Source: Linderina pennispora
Taxonomy: Eukaryota > Kickxellomycota > Kickxellomycetes > Kickxellales > Kickxellaceae
Assembly (NCBI RefSeq): GCF_002104995.1
Contig: NW_024468254.1
Span: 868,001 to 932,000 of the forward strand
Direction: 5' to 3'
Length of the DNA: 64,000 nucleotides
The notes under the pieces are model-generated. The model made no database searches. It had not been told where the DNA came from and saw only the letters and a program-made list of their open reading frames with translations. Made by a program: the position numbers and the translations under genes. Position 1 is the stretch's first letter, and every line of letters begins with the position of its first letter. Positions 57,692 to 64,000 of the stretch are shown piece by piece.

Positions 57692-60399
57692 TTAGATTGT
57701 CTGGCCATGCTGATTGCGAATGGCGCTCATCGAATCCTTCCATGCTTTTGTAATCACCTCAAGTAGTGCTGCGGTGATTTCACTCTTTTTGGTTAGCCGC
57801 TCCTTGAATGGATCTGGCTTTTCCTTCACTCCTTTGATCCTATCTGGTATGGTGCCTTTATAGCGGCTGCCATCGCACCGAGTGTCCTTTCGCAGATTCG
57901 GATTTTGGAACAGAGCCTTGTAAAGGTCTTCAGTTAGGTCTTTAAGGATTCTGATATTTTCGTCAGAATGAAAGTGGTCCAGGATATCGACATCAAAGCC
58001 ATTAAAGTTGCTTAGATGGAACTTTTTTTCTCTCCCTGCTTCTTTAGCCGCCCCACTTCTCCAGCGTCCGACTTCCAGGTCCTCAAGCTCTTCCAGTGAT
58101 CGCCTAGTAGCTTTCTCTCTGCAGATTCCGATGGTGCCGTGCCAGCAGATTAGGTAGATAAGCGACTCCCAGTCGTCCAGCACTGATCGCTCCACGTCTG
58201 ACCGGAGAAGGTTGTTGATGCTCATAAACGGGATTGTCCCTCGCGTCTCCAGGTTCGGCCCTCGCGAATCGCTCAGATCGAGTGCGCAGTCAAAGTCGAT
58301 AAGCAGTCCGCGCGCCGGTTTGCCTTCCTCGCGCACGACAAGGATGTTGTTGCTTGAAATGTCGCGGTGGAGGATGCTGCACCGACTCACCACCTCCGAG
58401 TGGCAGCGCATGGCATCCCCCAGAACGACGATAAACTCATCCACTGATTCGACCGTATCGAGCGAGTCGCCAATCGGGGACATGGCCAACCGCTTGTGTG
58501 CGCGGAACGGTATTGCAGTGCCATCCGGCTTGCGCAGCGAGAACAGCGAGCCCAGGATGTGGCTCGACTGGTCCTCAAACATGCCTCTGCCTGTGCCGAT
58601 GTAGACACGGCCACCGGCATCGAGCCTGGGATAGACCAGGTCCTCGACGTCCGATTGTGCCAGCTCTGTGGTGATTCTGTGCAGAAGCGACACCTCGTCC
58701 CGTTTGTCATCGACACGGTCCTCCTCAGCCTCCGGCCATGCATCCTTTATCACAAACTTGGGAGTAATTCCGCCGCCAGTAGGCTCCTCGTCTGTCACCA
58801 AATAGCACCTCGTATGCCGGCCAAACAGGCCGTCCGCTCCCAGCAGCACCTTGTCGAAGTAGTACGTTTTTGTGGCTACAGGGCGTGATGCCATGTCTGC
58901 TGTGTCGGGACAGTCAATGGCCCAGCAGTTGGCTTCAGCATCCCAGTAAATGGACGGGTCACTTCCGAGCTGGTCCTCCTCGCACAGTGCAAAGTTGACC
59001 AGCAGCTCGACGAACTGCCGACGACCGGCTGCTGCTGTGATGTCCAGGACAATGGACGAGAAGACTGCGTCATTGGAGAGCAGGCACACTCGCACCTCGT
59101 TGTCACACACGGTCAGACCCCAGGCGAACCGTCTGAAGTGGTGGCGCTTGTAGATGTTGCGTGTGCTCTGCATCAGCTGCGCATAAGCCTTGTCAACCGT
59201 GCGCCGAGTCTTGTCAGTCCGAGCCACGATAAGAGCTAGTGCGTCGCTGTAGCTGAACCCACTGACGAGTTCGATGCTGCTATGTGGGCCTTGCGCCTTG
59301 ATGCCTGCCTCGCTTGCCAGAAATTCGGCAGCATCGCTGCACTCGCGATCTGAGCTGACGCATGGAAGTATGTGGCGGTAGTCTTCGAGGTGCCTGCCAA
59401 AGGTGTCTGTATCCAGTGCACGCACGAAGGTGTCAGTGTGGCGGGAGACAAATAGGATGAGCGACATGGCTGACTCCAGTATCTGTTCTGCCGTACGTGT
59501 GCTGTTCCCATTAGCGCTATCAGTAGGCGTGGCCGGCGTTGGGCAAATCCACTGCTCAAGGCTCGCGAATGAACTGTCGGTTGACTCACGGCTCTCGTCC
59601 TTTGCTCTGCTGTATCCTGCAATGTCGAATAGCGCCTGCTGCTGCTCTTGTTGTTGCTGCTGCTGACAGGTGCCTATATCGCAAGCAAGTTCTCTGAAAG
59701 CATCCTGGATATCGTCGACGCTGCTCGCTGCACTGTTGTCGACTGTGTTGAGCCGGTCCTCCAGCTCCAGTGCGACCTGAGCCGAGACCAGCCTGGCCAG
59801 CCTGCGTGTCGTAGTGATTCTCGGCTCTACAATGTCGAACACTGCGTCGGCGTCACGGATAAGTCGCTCCTTGACCCAGTAGTCGGCTTCGGCCAGCTCT
59901 TCGTATTTGTTGTCCCACCAAATCGTTTGCTCGTCCGACTCAATACCCGCACTAGAGCCTGCGTTCTTTGCCGGTGGGACCGCTGTGTCGGAAGAGTAAT
60001 ACGAGGAGTGTGCCATTACCTTCCTCTTGTATCCTGGAGGAGGCCGGGCACCTACAGCGTTGAGGTAATGCAGGTTAGTAAGTAGCGGTGCTGCTTGGCT
60101 GCCGTTCTGGTGATGCTGGCCCGGCACTTACATCCACTAAAGCATATGCAGCTAGTCTTCTTTGCCGGTGGCACACTGTCATCGGCATCGGTATTTGCCG
60201 CAGAATCCGAGCGCGACCGCTTAGTGCCAATGCAGACTGTGTTGCTGGAGGAGCGTGCCTTCTTTGGCGGCGAGAACTTGCTAGCTGGCGATGAAATGGA
60301 GCTATCGAGCTTGCGCTTGGCGCCCGTAGCGGCTGGCTTGCCGGCGGTAGGGGCTGGCAGAGTCCGAGAAAGTTCAGCGGGAATGTTGCAGGTAGTCAT
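57692..60399 (-). CDS. FunK1-family protein kinase, type A (catalytic loop intact), copy C
   Basis: Two exons: 60132..60399 and 57692..60051, with an 80-nt intron bearing the same splice signals as copy A; about 875 residues. Exon 1 differs from copy A by a single residue in the basic region (PASKFSP). The endonuclease-like region again lacks E-x-K (SDALALIVARTDKT). The kinase core is intact: FVIKDAWPE, SILHRDISSNNIL, LLIDFDCALD. Two regions differ from copy A. The C-lobe insert reads GREKKFHLSNFNGFDVDILDH instead of the HMFSSTILDNKILDH version. The tail reads AWKDSMSAIRNQHGQTI, resembling type B tails rather than the replaced WRTSKSKL. It is therefore probably the less rearranged representative of type A. 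Confidence 0.88.
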
Positions 60400-61289
60400 G
60401 GGCGACTGATAAATTACAAGGGGAATGGGCTCAAATGCAGGAGGTTGAAGGGCTAAGGCGAAATGGAGAGACAAGGGCTGTGGACAGCAGCTCTGGAGTG
60501 GTTTAAGGGCTGAGGCGAGCCATCGCCATTGGCTGCAGCGTGTTTACTGCCTGGGATTTTTCTGCGCTCTGGAACTGTTGTTTACGAAAAGGCGCTTGAG
60601 CAGATCCGATTTGATCGGGTCCCGCATCTGAAGCACCGCATCGCCGATCATGGATGTGGCGCTGGCTGCATCAGTATGCCTGCATTCAGCGGCGGCTCTA
60701 CAGGCTCGCATGGAGAGCCGGATCCTATCCAAACAGCGAAAGCAGAGCAGAGTAGCACACTACAAACCCGAGACAACCGATATCAGACACACCAGTCGAG
60801 ACGAGGCAAGCGGACTCCGATGCACGTACTGGGCTGATATGGAACAAGTGCGTGGACACATGGGAATGAATGCGGATGTGCGCACAACAGCAGGCTCTCG
60901 TCGGCCTCTTCTTCATTATCCCACTCTCCTTGTATCGGATGTCCCGGCTTGCCATGTAGACTCTTGGTGACGGCATACTTGAAACTGTCAATTATTTTCT
61001 GTTGCGGCCACGCAGCCTGCCATTGCCGACTGTCTGATGATGGCACCAATGCTGACCACTATTACTTCTGCTACGCGTGTGTGCTGCTTGCCTGACACTA
61101 AGTGCATATAATACTGGGGCTGCATATTCAGAGCAGGCACATTAAACGGTGTCATGCTAATATCTACTGGCATCTACGCCAAATGCACAACATGTGCTTG
61201 CCCTTGTCCTTGCAATGTGTGTTTTGTGATGATACTCTTTATGCGAGTACGAAATAGGTAATGACGCATAGTGTACAGCAGAAAAAATA
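60400..61289. other. spacer between FunK1 type A and type B (block C)
   Basis: About 890 bp, near-identical to 12796-13685. It holds the type A promoter side and the type B 3' flank; no gene recognised. Confidence 0.5.
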
Positions 61290-64000
61290 CTATGGTGATG
61301 GTTTGCGCTGGTTGCGAATGGTGCTCATCGAATCCTTCCATGCTTGTGTCATCGTCTCAAGTAGGGCTGCGGCGATTTCGCTCTTTTTGGTTAACCGCTC
61401 CTTGAATGGATCCGATTTCTTCTCCTCACCTCTGATCCTAACTGGTATGGTGCCTTTATAGCGGCTGCCATCGCACCGAGTGTCCTTTCGCAGATACGGA
61501 TTTTGGAACAGAGCCTTGTAAAGGTCCTCGGTTAGATCTTGGAGTGTCTCAATGTCATTGTCGGAGTGGAAGTAGTCCAGGATATAATACCCAAAATCTT
61601 TGAGTTCGCTGAGATGTTTCACCTTTACTTTTGATACTTCCTTAGCCGATCCCCTTCTCCATTGTCTGACTTCTAGGTCCTCAAGCTCTTCCAACGATCG
61701 CCTGTCAGCTTTCTCTCTGCAGATTCCGATGGTGGCGAACCAGCATATGAGATATATCAGCGATTCCCAGTCATCCAACACTGACCGCTCCACATCGAAT
61801 CCTGAAAGGGTGTTGATGCTCATAAATGGGAGCACTCCAATCTGCCCACTGCGTATAAACCTCCGCTCCTCCTCTACTTTCAGTGCGTTGTCGAAATCAA
61901 ACAGCAGCCCGCGCAACTGCCCATTTTCATCTGCCACTGCAAGAATCGTCTCATCGCATATGTTCCGATGGAGAATGCCGCACCTATTGAGGATTTCAGC
62001 ATGGCTGCGCATTGCATCACCCAACACAACGATGAAGTCGTGGACCGAGGTGACCGATTTTAGGGGGAATCCGACAGCCCTCATCACCACCCGTGTGTGA
62101 ACGCGGAATGGGATAGGCTTTCCTTCCGGCCCAGTGTGGTTGAATAGTGGCCCGAGTACATTTCTCGCGTTGTCCTCCAGCACCTTGCCGTCCACCTGGA
62201 TGCAAACGTTGCACCAGCCATGGAGTCTGGGCACTATGATTTCCGGATCCGTAACCGCGTCTCTGATCTCGTTGCGGCCACTGGCTAGACCGCCTTCGAC
62301 CTCGGGCCATGTGTCCTTGATAAGGAACTTTGGCTCAACAGTCCCATTTACAGGCGGATGGTCGCTGGCCAGGAAGCAGCGCCTATGTGGCCCAAACAGA
62401 TTATCCGCGCTGAACAGGGTCTGGTCGCAGTAATAGGCTGTGGTGGCGCTGCCTGACGACCTGCCGCTGGTGCTCGGGCCCTCGATCATCCAGCACTTGT
62501 GCTCGAAGCTCCAGTCAATCGTCGTGTCGAAGCCAAGCTGGTCGAAATCGCACAGTGAAAAGTGCACCAGCACCTCGATGAACTTGGTGCGGCCGTCTGG
62601 TGTGGCGACGTCAATGGGTTTGGATGCAAAGACCCTGTCGTTCGACAACAGGCATATCCGCACCTCGGTGTCGCAGATTGATATGCCCCAGAGGAAGCGG
62701 CGCCAGTCCTGGCTGGAGTACATGTTTCGGCTGTACAGAAGCAGCTGCGCATGTGCCTGGCGCACCAGCGCTGGGGTCTTGCCGGGCTTCACCTCGACCA
62801 CAGCGAGCATGTCGCTGTAGTCGACAGGATCTTCTACTAGTGCCACGGCCTTGTTCTTGTGGCTGAGCTCGCGGGTGGCCAGCCCGATATCCACCCGCCG
62901 ATCATCGTCCTTTCCGACAGGCGCGCAGTCGTATATCTGATATGGCAGGATGTGCCGACGATGCACTGCATCGCACTTCGCGCTGCTTCCTGCTTGTGCG
63001 CGGACAAAACTGTCCTCGTTCTTTGCTACAAATAGCGAGAACTGCTGGATCGGCAGGTACATCTTCCGCTCTGCGCGGCCTGATGCTCCAGCGGTCGATC
63101 TGACTGCATGAGTGGAGGATATCCACTCATTGAGCGACTCGACCATAGCCTGAGTGTCGGGGCTAGGTGCTGGCACTGGTGGCGGGTGGGAGTCGCTGAT
63201 GGGTAGTGGCTGCTGCTGCCCCTGCCGCGTGCTGGGATGGACAGTTGCTGCGCCTGTACGGTTGGCCGCCATGTCGTTGGCCACATCGAGGTGGCACTCA
63301 AGCTCTGCCGAAATGTGGTCTGTGATCTCGGCTGCCAGGTCAGCCTTGTCCTTGGTACGGGGGTGGAGGAGGCCAAGAACAGCGTCGATGTCGCCGAGAA
63401 GACACTCGCTGACCCAGAGGGATGCCTCCTTGTCCCTCTCTGCCTTGAGATCGCTCGGCGACATCACCTTGTTCGACTGTACAGTCGAGTTGTTCGCCGT
63501 GGACTTGACGGGGGTCTGCTTGCTGTTCTTGACGATGGCTGGGTTCACTGGCGCATCTACAGGCAAAAGCGGCATAGATGTTGTTTGTCAGTACCTGGCC
63601 AACTCTGGTGCTCAAGTCGATACCCGCTTGAATGCACTTACCGCTTTTCTTAGCCTTCGTGAGCTTGGTGACAGGCGGCGAGTGGAACAGGGCCGGTTTC
63701 TTGTCGCAAGGTGGATTTTCAGCGATACGGCGCTCCGTGCTGGAGCGGACCGGTGTGGTGAGCTGTGAGACCGGTAATGCGGACATGTCACCTTCGGCAG
63801 CCGGGTGTTCCGCAATAGCGTGCGCATTGTTGTGATGGTCAGGCGTGCGGGGATCGCTGACTGGGAATGCCGAAATGGGGCTGTCCAGGATCGAGTCTTC
63901 TGCGATGGTGCTCAGGCGAGTGGTGCCGTCGAGGAGATGGCGGCTATATGCGTCACCAAGGTTGAGCGGCACCGGTGAGCGGTCCTGTGCGGTCAGCACA
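61290..64000 (-). CDS. FunK1-family pseudokinase, type B, copy C (5' end beyond window)
   Basis: Exon 2 is 61290..63556; the 85-nt intron is 63557..63641; exon 1 is 63642 to the edge, about 80 nt short of the start by comparison with copy A. It carries SDMLAVVEVKPGKT (endonuclease-like E-V-K) and the degenerate catalytic loop ILHRNICDETIL with LLFDFDNALK, as in copies A and B. Differences are a six-residue deletion after GGLASGR (in the N-lobe, between the beta3 lysine and the next helix), Ala to Thr in LIKDTWPE, and a distinct C-lobe insert (VKHLSELKDFGYYILDYFH). The frame is fully open, so three type B copies all keep the same HRN change. That suggests a selected pseudokinase rather than decay. 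Confidence 0.87.

Larger units (their letters stand above)
57705..64000. repeat. segmental duplication, block C (FunK1 type A + type B), continues past right edge
   Basis: Homologous to 10137-16414 of block A, including the roughly 890-bp spacer. It lacks PPIH on the left, where the type A gene instead ends with the ancestral-looking tail and RPF2 follows. Whether SSXT is present on the right is outside the window. Confidence 0.9.

Noticed and set aside
1-64000. tRNA, rRNA, CRISPR or bacterial mobile elements
   Set aside because: No B-box-like GGTTCGANNCC in a tRNA context, no rRNA core motifs and no spaced repeat array were seen; a tRNAscan run would be decisive.

Overview
This is a compact, intron-poor fungal nuclear genome segment with about 31 protein genes. 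Fungal identity follows from an alpha-aminoadipate reductase (lysine by the AAA route), Zn(II)2Cys6 transcription factors, FunK1-family kinases, and short introns with CTAAC-type branch sites. The intron poverty, moderately GC-rich codon use and FunK1 expansion would fit an early-diverging lineage such as Kickxellomycotina (Coemansia-like), but that placement is inference only. No rRNA, tRNA, CRISPR or prokaryotic feature was found.

Layout. 1-8.3 kb holds single-copy housekeeping genes: threonine synthase (cut by the left edge), the cap-binding subunit CBP80, a small membrane protein, mitochondrial phosphatidylserine decarboxylase, an NmrA-like dehydrogenase and a two-domain AAA ATPase. 8.3-17.9 kb is duplication block A: cyclophilin H (PPIH), FunK1 kinase type A, FunK1 kinase type B and an SSXT/SS18-type gene. 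18-28.4 kb carries a bacterial-type histidyl-tRNA synthetase, a coiled-coil protein, a TRIP4/ASC-1 homologue, APC11, and a Zn cluster transcription factor followed by a DNA-binding-domain-only tandem paralogue. 28.4-34.9 kb is block B, a second copy of block A shortened by a kinase-kinase deletion and interrupted by two insertions. 35-44 kb has a SEA2/WDR24-like GATOR2 subunit, EXO1 and an ABC-F ATPase. 44.2-47.1 kb is gene-poor. 47-57.2 kb has COA6, LYS2, a Mim2-like membrane protein, an STI1-domain mitochondrial protein, an RNPS1-like SR protein, a fused siroheme synthase and RPF2. 57.7-64 kb is block C, another type A plus type B FunK1 pair, cut by the right edge.

Most striking observation. 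The two FunK1 types have complementary defects. Type A keeps the kinase catalytic loop (HRD...N) but has lost the E-x-K signature of the N-terminal restriction-endonuclease-like region. Type B keeps E-V-K but carries HRN in place of HRD and lacks the loop asparagine. Type A and type B sit head-to-tail in blocks A and C. Both have a separate short first exon rich in basic, nuclear-localisation-like motifs. The array is actively recombining: there is a chimeric type B/type A gene in block B, a 100-bp identical tract between the two kinases of block A, a variable C-lobe segment, and an insertion with a 9-bp target duplication that breaks the first exon in block B.

Housekeeping genes are mostly divergent or tightly convergent pairs (for example COA6 and LYS2 end 29 bp apart). 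There are no operon-like functional clusters.
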